From: Druceiella hillmani
Lineage: Eukaryota; Arthropoda; Insecta; Lepidoptera; Hepialidae
DNA: 64,000 bases
Direction of reading: 5' to 3'
Assembly: GCA_039881145.1 (NCBI GenBank)
Contig: JAYKKI010000037.1
Location: 21,357,501-21,421,500 of the forward strand
The first letter of the stretch is position 1, and each line of letters begins with the position of its first letter. The notes beneath the pieces were generated by a model that was not told the DNA's origin, did not search any database, and saw only the letters and a program-made list of their open reading frames with translations. A program made the translations under genes and the position numbers. This document shows positions 50,901 to 62,025 of this stretch, piece by piece.

Positions 50901-52684
50901 GGTCTTATAAAAACTATGTAGTCTTAAAAAATATTTTTTCACCTTTCTAGTTTTTGTGAAAACTGTTTTAATCCCTATCTCTTGTATCTTTCCTCAACTT
51001 ATATAGATAATTTGTTCCCTGAATACCGTAATTTTATAACGAATAGCTTGGAAGATGTGATGGTATATTTAAATAAGCAAAATTATAAGTGCGTGTTTTC
51101 ACGTTTTGATCCGGACGTGTCTTAGACATTCTTTGTCTACCGTTGCAAAGCCGTGCGGATTGCCAATATTCATCTCAACCTTTTAAGCACATGTGAAACT
51201 CACATTACGAGGGTGTAAAACGTACTTAGTTGAACAACAAATGTACACACATTTCTATTAAACTACTAGAAAATAGTAATATAATTTTTCAGTATATAAA
51301 AGCACAACGTGGTGTGTCTTCACCAAGTTAAAAATGTGATGAACCTTTCGAATTGTTTTTTGTTTCTTTACTCCTACATCTTTTATTATTAATATTTATT
51401 TTATATGGGATATTAAAAATATATTTACCAATATATATTGCAACCGGGATACAGATCTCTACGTAATGATGTTTTTGAAATGGAATAATAACAAAATGGG
51501 TCTAAAAATGGCAAATTTATGGTTAACCAAATTGTTTTTTTTTTCAATAAACAATTTAAACCTCATCTTATATTCCCTGTTTTGGAAGATAGCTCATATG
51601 CGCGTGCAGGAAATTTTTCAGGCCCTTCTACATGTCATTACGTTTCCAGCTTTCTTCGTTTCTGATAAATTAACAAGTTTGCTTCTCAAAATTAGGAAAT
51701 TAATTTGTAAAGAAAGATCGTTTTTACAATTCTCCAATGCAGTTCAATATATTTCCGGTATAATAGGAACCTCTTGGATGCATTTTTATTAGAACATCTA
51801 AGGTTTTATGACGACCAAACATGTTAATTTTTTAAGCAAAATAACCTAAAAAGACCATATCTTTAAACGAAGTTAACAATGTCAGAAACGTGTTACTTTA
51901 TGGTTTTGGAAATAGTAATTTTACTCCTACAAAATAGTCATTATGGCAGTAATAAAATTGTCAGCGTTTTTACATCAAGAAAATTATTCTATACAAATTA
52001 ATGATATTTCAATTTCCTGATAATTATTAATGTTTAGTCATTAAAAAACCTGCAAGTAAACCCAAAAAAACTACCAAGAATCATAAAATAAAAACTTACA
52101 AAATTATGACTGTGTACGTTATTAAATACATGAGCACAAGCATACGAAATGGTAAAAGTTAAATTTTTACCCTAATATGTGACGAGATATGGCTGCTAGT
52201 ACATCACAACCAGGTTTTTTTAAGTGCTAAAGGAAATTAGTCAAGTATTCGCAAATGTAGTGCAGTGCGCAAATATCGTAATTTATAAATTCGAATAGGC
52301 GGTGTGAATAGCATTAGTAAAACAAGGTTAAAATCATTGGTACACTTTTAAGTTATTATAATTAATGATAAGAAACATAGCCATCTGATGAAACATTATC
52401 ATGCATTTATTGAAAATCTAAAATATTTTTTTCAGTTATCTTCCACGAAATCGCCTCGATGATATCACAACAGAACCGCGGTGGGAACATTCCCTAATTA
52501 AATGTGTAAACTGAGAGTGGAATGTGAATGTTGAAACGACTAACCGGCGTAAAATGTCGAATGTTGAAGCATTTTATGTGAATGACTACTCTTACTAGTT
52601 ATGCAAATTTGAAAATATTTTGAAAAACATAGTGTAACAGCCTAATATCGAGCATATTTTTTCATCTAAACGCAATTGGTGCAA
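44929..52684. other. Long unassigned AT-rich stretch (gene desert)
   Basis: Almost 7.8 kb without a recognisable gene or element. The largest frame is 108 codons (51466-51792, plus strand), hydrophobic and without a domain I know. Slightly less AT-rich islands at about 47755-47920 and 49740-49930 could be old elements or conserved non-coding sequence, but I find no motif in them. No RNA gene and no microsatellite of note. Confidence 0.5.
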
Positions 52685-53264
52685 GAATTTAAATAAAAAA
52701 CCTGGGGCGCAGGTATTAGATAATAACAAGGTGTCTAGAGAAAAGCTATCGTTGAGAAAACTCACACAACAAGTCAAATCTCTTGTGGTGGAACAAAAAT
52801 GGATGAGACTTAAGTATTATTGCGCCTTACGTTTTTAATTTTAAATGAAACAAGTATTTTCATAACTATTTAAAATTCTCAATCACAAATTTCCAGGCCA
52901 ATATATATGGGGATATAAATTTGTATCCAATAATAAATCTTCATAGAGCAATGAGAAATTATTTTATATCTTTAGTTAGTTTCAAAAACGTGATAAATAA
53001 ATGTTTTTATGTGCATAATTATTATTGACTTTTAGTGTTTTGTGTGTCAAAATTATCAATGTATTGAGAATATTTTGGTAATGGTATTAATAATAATTTC
53101 TTTATTTCAGACATATTAATTTCTACACATTAACAGTCAATATATTGTTTGTAATTTTTTTTCCCTCGCGGCAATTATTTCACTTGCGTTAATAATATTT
53201 ATAGACTCTAATTATGAAAGAAATGCGCCTAAATTTTTTTGCTAACTTATGACACGATTGGAAT
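52685..53264 (-). repeat. Interspersed repeat family 2, inverted copy C
   Basis: From about 52840 to 53264 it reads as the reverse complement of 36550-36640 and 37090-37300. Landmarks are TCACAAATTTCC, TTTTAGTGTTTTGTGTG, CATTAACAGTCAATATATTG, TTCACTTGCGTTAATAATAT and TTGCTAACTTATGACA. The foldback end (52685-52895) has arms AATAAAAAACCTGGGGCGCA and the inverted TGCGCCTTACGTTTTTAATT, around a GTTGAGAAAACTCACACAAC middle. Confidence 0.75.
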
Positions 53265-53754
53265 TTGACTCCCGAAATCGGGGGTGTTTCTATTCAGATC
53301 TGTTGCAGCCTGGCTAGAAATATTGTACTTCCGGTTTACGTATATGATCTGTATCAAAATTTTTAGGTCTGATTCTCTTAGAGCAGTATTAATTTCCATG
53401 TATGTTCTTTGCTTCTTTAAACCAAATAAAATTACTATAGCAAAAGTAGGTGTTTCATACCTATGTTTTCCAGAATCATGTTTCCACAACTTTTGTTTCT
53501 TCTACTATAACATCGTAATTGGCTAGCCTTAGCGCATCACACAATTATTTTATAAAGTGGTCCTTCTTTTTTATTTTCATTAATAATTTTGATAGCTCTC
53601 ACATCTTTCGTAAAACAACATTTATGAAACACGCTTCCTCTATACGTTTTAAGGTATTAGGCTCCAAAAGTACAAATGAGGATATCTGGTTTAGCAACGT
53701 GCAATATTTTATCAGATCTCATGCAACACATTTGGGGGAACACATTTTTTAATA
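53265..53754. other. Unrecognised segment between two inverted family-2 copies
   Basis: About 490 bases with no counterpart in the 36-37 kb copies. Open frames exist on both strands: minus 53247-53489 with RTYMEINTALRESDLKILIQ, and plus 53519-53752. The minus-strand frame has normal amino-acid variety but matches no family I can name. It could be a piece of a full-length family-2 element, an insertion, or chance. Confidence 0.35.
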
Positions 53755-54165
53755 GGTTTCTTCATTCTTATGTTTGCCTGGTAGTTTGGGTAAGTAAAGA
53801 AATAATTTTGATAGCTATGAAAATACTTCCAAGATCTGAAACTAAAAATGTGGAGCGCAAGTTACTTAGCCAATTAGTAATCTAACATTACGTTATATAC
53901 ATTAACAGCCAAAATATTTTTAGCAAAATAAGTACTTATTTCCCTCGCGTTAGTAATATTTTTACGCTCTATGTATGGGCAAAATACCCATTCATTCTCT
54001 TGCCAACTTATGACAACCTAGTACTTTGCGATAAGTCGAACGTATGTGGTCGCAGTACGTACAAGTGATTACAGAAATCTTTGATGTTCCTTTCTAACAA
54101 ACTAATTTATTCTTATGTACGCCTGGTAGTTTGGTCCCCTATTCAACGGGAAGTCAGTTAAATCC
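53755..54165 (-). repeat. Interspersed repeat family 2, inverted copy D
   Basis: The reverse complement of parts of the 36-37 kb repeat: TTCTTATGTTTGCCTGGTAG (99-bp-unit sequence), a half foldback (TTTTGATAGCTATGAAAATA, GATCTGAAACTAAAAATGTG), CATTAACAGCC, TTCTCTTGCCAACTTATGAC, CCTAGTACTTTGCGATAAGT, and a second 99-bp-type unit at 54095-54160 (ACGCCTGGTAGTTTGGTCCC). Confidence 0.75.
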
Positions 54166-56219
54166 GTTGGCAAAATATTTGTATCGTAAAAACAAACAAA
54201 ATTTCAGCTAATAAGAACGAGTTAGAATATTACATAAACAGGCAGCAGTAAGTCACATGATTTTTTCTGAATATACAAAAGTAAAAGAATGAAAAAATAC
54301 TCCGAAAAATATAGCAGCTTGTTCATATGAAATTCGGTTTATTATGCTGCTTTTATTAAAAGAACAGTAAAATATTTATTAAAAAAATTGTCTGTAAACA
54401 TTTATTTTACTTTTTATTATAAAACATCCTAATTTGAAATTTCATATCGACACGTAAATTTTTTAGAGGCTTATAAAGTTTTTTTAAACATCTCAGATGA
54501 AGAATTGAAAAAAATATTCGAAATACGACTCAAGCAAGCGTAAAAAGCAAGCCCAAACAAGTATGAACTATTGCCCTAATTGACTGTTTCGAGAATGTAA
54601 AAATATATAGATTGCAGCGGACACTACTAAGAAAATATAATAGAATATTATATCTAAGAAAATGTAAAGAAAATGTCCTTTGAGTTTTTGGAAAATTTCC
54701 AATAGGGTAGTTAGGTTAGACTGTGTTAGGCCAGATCGAACGTTCTAATTTTTAAGGGTGTTATGACTTGCCCTGCGTAAACCTTGCACGGGTTGCTAGA
54801 TATTCTGATTTTTTGACCTTACCAGCAGTTCAAAATTTAGATTGTAACAATGTATTTCCATATAGACTTATGTTCTCAAAAGCTCTCAAACAAGTCTCTG
54901 AACGTGAAGGTGGCAATCGAATATGTTACATACAGACTTAAAAAGATTTAGTAGCAAGAGTACTGAAGAAATAATATTGCAGATATTCCTAAGCGATAAG
55001 ATTCAGAATTAGCTAGAAGAAAACAAGAAAATTACAAACTTTTTTCTCATTTTTTATAATGTTAGAATTGTCACTGATAAGTTAAGTTTGAATTATTCTC
55101 CCTTGAAATTTACTAAACTTGAACTTTTCTCTCAGTTATTACCGGGTATGTACTCGTAATAGCAATAATAGTTATTTTAATAGATTCGTATTCATCATAA
55201 AAAATTCTACTCAAATAATAAATTAGTGATTTAGTTTATTAAATTCACCGAACTTTAAATAATTTCAAAAATTCAAAATTTATTACATTCCAAAGTAGGG
55301 ATGTCAGGTGTATAGAATTTCTGAGATTGTTCCGGAATTTTTTATGTTTTCCCGTATCCAAGAATGTAATCAATTTATTTCGGAAATATAAAGAAGTAAC
55401 CATAATTCTTAAAATTTTATAGTTAGTTGATATCAACAGTATCGCGTAAATAAAAAGCGAAAATTAATGTTATTTTAATGAGGTTTTATATTTACTTTGC
55501 ATTAAATTCCGTGTACTTACGAATCCTGTAGTAGAAATCTTTCGAAAAAATGCGACTTCCAAGAATCAATTTTGTATAAAATATGAATGTAATTAATGAG
55601 TGTTTAAAAAGAGAAACATTATTTATATGGGATCTGAATATAATTTCAATTCAATTTAAAAATATGCTTTCTAAAGTCTTTAAAAACATAAATGTATATA
55701 AACTAAACCGAAAAACTAAACCGTAAATTTTAATTACAAAAGGCAAAAAATATTAAATAAAAATGTGTGTGTTTCGAAAGTTAAATTTAATATTTTCATC
55801 GATCTCTCTTGAAAAACTTCCAATGTACAAGTTTCTGTAAACAGTATATGGGCTATGACTTAGTCTCTATAAACAGTAATATGTATATGTGTGTGTGTGT
55901 GTGTTATTATATTTTTTCATATTTTTTCCTAAACGTCTACAGTTATGTAAAAAATATAATTATGAATAAATATTTTGATTTATTTAAATATCAACCAATC
56001 AAGGAGTGGCTTCTGTCAGAGTTCAAACTATATTCGATTCGTTTTTCCTATGAAACTTTCAACGCATATAACAATTAAGTGCAGCACTGCAGATTTTGTA
56101 CATCGACGAATAATAATGTTGTTATTTCTTATATGGAAGACAATCGCTTAACTTATTTTAAGTAACTATTAGAGTGCCTTCGTCACACATAGCTGCTATA
56201 TCTCACTGTGTTTTGGGAA
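54166..56219. other. Unassigned AT-rich sequence
   Basis: A short (GT)n run at about 55886-55903. The 89-codon frame at 55809-56078 crosses it and looks fortuitous. No gene recognised. Confidence 0.45.
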
Positions 56220-56277
56220 CTCAGTTTCTATTAATTACGCTAACATATAAATGTTAGCGTAATTAATAAAAACTGAG
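56220..56277. repeat. Strong short hairpin
   Basis: A 27-base stem with one mismatch: CTCAGTTTCTATTAATTACG ... closes on itself across a 4-base loop (ATAA). It is precursor-like in size, but a bare inverted repeat does not show it is a miRNA. Confidence 0.7.
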
Positions 56278-56496
56278 TTGATATCCTACGACTTGAAGAC
56301 AAATCTTCCTGTCAAAGAAATGGCACTATGCATATTCAATTAACATTTACTGACCGCAAATTTTAATGAAATTGACTCAAGAGTTATGTTTGTCAATATT
56401 TTCAATAGTTATGATAATTATGATCGTATTTTTGTTAGTTTAGATGATAAATATTAACCCTACTAAATCTGACAGCCTCTACGCCAAAATTTTGGT

Positions 56497-56534
56497 TGTA
56501 AAAATTTAAATAGTGATCTATTTAAATTTTTACA
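56497..56534. repeat. Short AT-rich hairpin
   Basis: TGTAAAAATTTAAATAG, a 4-base loop TGAT, and a perfect 17-base complement. AT-rich, so it may be chance. Confidence 0.6.
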
Positions 56535-58945
56535 AGCAAAATGAAGCAACCAAAAATAAGCATTTCTTTAATTTCGCTTTCAAGTTTAGTTTCTAAAGGT
56601 AATTATTATTATTAATTTTCATAACATTTAAGCTAAGTTAGACACGTCTCTATATGGTGCTCTATTAAACTATTTTTAGCTTTCAGGAAAGTTTGCCTAA
56701 GTGTCAATCGACCTTAAAAGTTAGCGGTACAGAAATCTTTAACCTTTTACCTAATGAAATTCAATAAATTCGGCCGAAAAATGAATTCAATGTTTTAAAT
56801 CGTACTAGAAATTATCGGTATACCGTTTAGAGTTCACCTTTCAGGACAGACTTTGATATTTGTGTGATAAAAATACAAAAATAATGCGGTGATTGCAAAA
56901 AACGTTAAATAAAGTTTATTTTTCGAAATGATTTTATATCTGAGTAGTAGTAGAAAGTATTTTGTCAAAATAAATAATTATGTTAAAAATATAAATTTCC
57001 AGTCAAATATTAAAATAACGTTTCAACTTAGTCACCGATTTTCCTTTTTACCATATGAAACGTATATTCATATATGCCATAGAGTTTCTTTACAGTTAAG
57101 TCCTCTTAATGGGGCGAAGGACGTCCACGGTACTTCGCATGCCGATTAATACTAGAAATAACATATTACTTGACCCCAACTCTTACCGATGCTCTGTAAT
57201 TCCACCGACACAATTTTTAGAAGTGTGGACGGGAATTTTTCAGCGCATGTAACAAATCCAGTTCCATTGAAGTAATTTAATCAATGCCTAATAAAAAATT
57301 CCAGGCATTGATTGTAGAATATATTACGTAGCTAAATAAGCTATATAGTTATCTTTTTATCTTACATCCATATATTAGTACTGTTTTTCTTCTGTTTTTC
57401 TTCCGCAAACTTTTGAGCTTCAGCCTTGATGTAAAATTTTTTAATTAACACACGGGCCCAGTTGGGCAGATTGTCTTATTCTTGACAATTATTTAAGCGA
57501 TAACCTTTTCAGTTCTACATGCTTCTGACGTACTACTCCAGACATACTTACATAAATGTACGATGTCCACTTGCTACATACATAATATTATTGGTAATAA
57601 GTACTTCAAACCAGACTTTACTTATTGGATTTTAGATACGCTAGTTAACGTCTTGCATTTAGATTTATGGAATATTAAACGTATTGGAGTATCAAACTTG
57701 GTCACGATGAATTCTTATCCCTGTATTTTTTTGCCAATTAATAAAATCTATAAAGTCTCCACAAATTTCTTCAAAAAACTATGGTTGTTAAAACGGTAAG
57801 TATTTGAAAACGGTGATTGTAAAATGCATACATTTGACTTTATACATGATTTGATGCGATGCATATAGCAATGATCGCGTTGCTGACAATATTACTGGTA
57901 GATAATTCTCAACTTGATAATATTTAAATGATTTTAAAAATTACTCATGATACACATATGGAAAAATTATTGTTAAATGCCAAATTCACGTGATGCAATA
58001 TAATATATTCATCACACAGTATCATTTATTTTCAACAATCATAAACCCTCTTAAAAAACCTTACTATCATATGGTCCTGAATATAATTATATTGCAGATT
58101 TATTTTCCTAACGATATTGATTACAAACTTAAATGTTTTCGTTATTTCATAAACACTCAATTTTAAAAACAGTAGTCAAGTTTTTGTTGACGAAATACAT
58201 TTATTTAATTTATGGTTTAATGAATGGCACGTCGTTATTATTTAAAGCTATTTTTACGTTTCCCTTTATATAGTATTCTAATGAAAATTTACAGGAAGAT
58301 TAATAGGATTAAACAATTATATTTAATTCGGATCTTAATGTCAAGAAGAGTTACCGTAACTGAGCGTTGATTTTATATAAAAAATAATTAAAATCACAAT
58401 CCAGCTCATCCTGAATGTAATCTGGAGTATAAAAGAAAAATACGAGGAGAAAGTTTCCCAAAATTTCACTGTATTATTTTGTCGGCAAATATTTTAGGTT
58501 AAATAATATTTATTTTATTTCTTATGTTTATTATTTTCAAATGACACTTTTTACCTTAAGAGCTATATATTTTTCATTAAAACAAGCAGACTTATCGGAT
58601 TTTTTTATTTAATCCTTTCATTTGTTTATATTATATTCAACAACTGGTTGAAATTATTCCCAGATTTACTAAAATTAGGAAAATTACTATTAAGTCCATT
58701 ATTAATATTGATACTTTTTGCGACAGTAGTTGTACTACGTAATGGCATGAAGGAAAATATTTTATTCAAATTTATGTAATAGACACATAAATGATATCAA
58801 CTTTAATAGAAACGTCTAAATACCTGAAGTAAACAAAACACGTAAGTGAACACTAAAGCTTGTGTAAATTTTAACATTAAAATGTAAGCCAGCAAATAGA
58901 ATAACACCACTGTCATTAGTATTTATATTTGAGCACTTTATTTGT
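56535..58945. other. Unassigned AT-rich sequence
   Basis: Open frames at 56928-57149 and 57563-57799 have no recognisable domain. A less AT-rich patch at 57095-57250 is not assignable. Confidence 0.45.
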
Positions 58946-58956
58946 TATATAATATA

Positions 58957-59007
<51 letters not shown>

Positions 59008-59008
59008 T
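58946..59008. repeat. (TA)n microsatellite
   Basis: TA repeats with two TGTATATA interruptions. Confidence 0.92.
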
Positions 59009-60059
59009 CTTTGATGAATATGTATTAATATATATTGCATAATTATATTTGATGAAGAGCAATAATAATAGAGTGGCGAAAATATTTTCTCATGAAAATA
59101 GATGCATAAAGAAAAGATTGTGGTGTTTCAAATTTTAGATATACAATATTTACTGGACATTAAAAGTTACATTAAGCATCTTCAACAATCAAAGAAATTA
59201 TTGGAATTTCTACAAGTCGTAAATATTTTATTGTGTTTATGCAGTGTCTATATTAATGAAACACGGTAACGGAATGGAAATCATCGTGCTGAAAGTTCAG
59301 ATAACGCGTACAGTGCCTTCACAAAATGCGTTAATATAGACGATCTCATTTACTTATTCACCCTTCGCTCTTCGTCCTGTCAACGACGGAAATCTATTCT
59401 TTTTTAAAAAGCACATTATGAAAAAAAATATATTTATTGAATGATGTTTGCACATGCACTCGTTTGTCCTTTTTGAAACAGGGTCTTTTACTAAATCTAT
59501 CTCTTTTTATGTCAAATTTGTAACAGGGAAATACTAAATTTATTTTAGCTGTGCAGTTAAAACTAGGTGCATCAAATAATCAGTCGCAATTATAAAAGCA
59601 AACTTTAAATACAATGAAAGAGTAATTTAACAAGCAAATGACTGAGAAAAAAATGTACTCTGAAATTATATATTAATGATAAGTCTTACCTACTACAAAA
59701 TACAAAATAATTTCATAAAGAGCATATTCGTAACACACAATTTTGTATTTATTTAATTTGATCGGTGGCGTTGGTACCGACTTCAAAAATACGTAACTTA
59801 ATTTTTTACTGTGAGTTAGCCGGTATTCATTTTGAGTAAATTATTTTTTACTTTTTAGTACCTACTTGTTTGAAGAAAATATTTTATTTTAGAATTTTTA
59901 GTGATTAATAATATTAATCATCACACCGTAAATAATATTCAATTATTTTCTTTCTTGGAAAATTGTGTAATTATTAAAAATCACGGTCAAAAATTACATA
60001 CAGAGATAATTCTCTCTTCGTCAAAAATTAGTCAGCAACCATACGATAGACGTATCCGC
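59009..60059. other. Unassigned AT-rich sequence
   Basis: No gene recognised. The 84-codon frame 59901-60155 runs into the tandem array that follows. Confidence 0.5.
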
Positions 60060-60870
60060 CAATGTTTAGTGGTTACCAAAATTCAATATCAGATTTTACA
60101 AGGTGATAACTACCACTTTAGGAGTTCCGTTCTTCATATACGAAGTCCAGCATAAGATTCTGCAAAGTTATATCTAAAGTAACAAGTAACCAGTAGCAAA
60201 TATCTTAACTCACGGTTAATTTACTACCACCCGCTACGGAGTTGCATTGTTCATCCTCAGAACGCATCGTCAGACTCTGATCTGGTCGATTGTCTGGTTA
60301 TTTTGGAAAGTAAATATTACCAGTAGAAAATATCTTGAACCACGCTTAATTGACTATCATTCTATTGAATTTATTTGGTGTCAATTGTGTAGAAATTAAT
60401 TATTCACAATTAAATGAAGCTTCTTTTTATAGTATTATTTTTACTTTCTTTAAGTATTTTACCACGGCCCACGTGAAGATTTTGTAATGCAACGAAACGA
60501 AACTAGGTCATGGTAAAGAACATAATCAAAGTAGAAATAATACTAAATCAAATAGTTACTATCGTTCGTTAAGGGGTTCCATTTTTCATATCCAGAACTC
60601 ATCACCAAAGCTTGAACTAGTCGACGGTGTAGTTATTTTTCAAAGTAACAATTACTACTAGGAAATGTCTCTAATCACGGTTTATTTACTAATGTCCGTT
60701 AACGAGTCCCAATGTTTATCTCCAGATCTCATCAGCAGGCCCTAACTTGGTAGCTGTGTAGCTATTTTGCATATCATAGTTGATATCATAGTTGATTTAC
60801 TGCCATTCGATAAGGAGTTCCATCGTTCATTTCCGGAGCTCTTCACCATATTTATATGAGACTACCGCTA
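60060..60870 (+). repeat. Degenerate tandem array, unit about 110-135 bp, interrupted by a MITE
   Basis: Unit starts can be followed by the GGAGTTCC(A/G)TxxTTCAT motif at 60121, 60238, 60573, 60703 and 60814. Each is followed by a CATC-type segment, CTxxTCGAxTGT, AGTTATTTTxxAAAGTAACA, ACCAGTAGxAAATATCTT and ACxxCGGTTAATTTACTA. Units are strongly diverged. The array is split between the second and third unit by the MITE copy M4. Confidence 0.75.
60361..60556. mobile_element. Foldback MITE, family 1, decayed copy M4
   Basis: It has the outer segment TCTATTGAATTTATTTGGTG ... GTAGAAATTAATTATT, then the hairpin core CACAATTAAATGAAGC ... GTAGAAATAATACTA. The core is shortened and mutated. It lies inside the tandem array, flanked by ACTATCATT on the left (60352-60360) and ACTATCGTT on the right (60558-60566), a candidate 8-9 bp target duplication with one mismatch. 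Confidence 0.75.
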
Positions 60871-61187
60871 CAGCACACCCTGTTAAGTAAAAGAAGAACA
60901 ATCGAAATCGGTCCACAGGTTAAAAGTTATCACTCAATATAGGTAAAAAAAAGAAATTCTGAATGATGATTTTTTGAAGTCCTTTAGCAAGCGATTAATC
61001 TGAAATTAAACTTTTGCAGTAAAGTAAAATTAGACTGAAAAAATTAGAGAAATTGAAAAAAGTACAATCGAGATATATCATTCTCACGTAACAAAAATGT
61101 TCTCTTCACGTGTGCATTTCTCAGTCTATAATAAAAAAAATCCAACAATGTTTTTCTTACTAGTTCTCCAATATCTTTTTATGTCGT
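60871..61187. other. Unassigned AT-rich sequence
   Basis: Nothing recognised between the tandem array and the SINE. Confidence 0.5.
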
Positions 61188-61391
61188 CGCCGTGGTGTGT
61201 TGGATTGATCATAAGACTTACGGTCTTTGACGATGCGGCCCATCGCTGGGATCCGGGTTTGATTCCCGGCCATTCTTCGAATGGGGCTAGACTGGTGTTA
61301 TGGTTGGCTGTAATAGATTGCTCTCTTAGCAATAAGTCCACCATATGTATCAATTAGGTACATTAAAGTAGATAAATAAATGAATAAATAT
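61188..61391 (+). mobile_element. tRNA-derived SINE, copy S2
   Basis: Same family as S1 in the opposite orientation. The head is CGCCGTGGTGTGTTGGATTG, with B box GGTTTGATTCC (61256-61266, one change from S1). The body is GGTGTTATGGTTGGCTGTAA, ATTGCTCTC, ATGTATCAATTAGGTACATT. The tail is (AAAT)n with a GAAT interruption. Open frames on both strands across it (61097-61357, 61126-61353) are fortuitous. No clear flanking duplication was found. Confidence 0.88.

Positions 61392-62025
<634 letters not shown>

Noticed and set aside
51466..51792. 108-codon plus-strand open frame, the longest not in a microsatellite
   Set aside because: AT-driven hydrophobic composition, no domain recognised, no splice or promoter support.
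56497..56534. Hairpin as a regulatory element
   Set aside because: Almost pure A/T stem in AT-rich sequence, easily arising by chance. Kept only as a structural feature.
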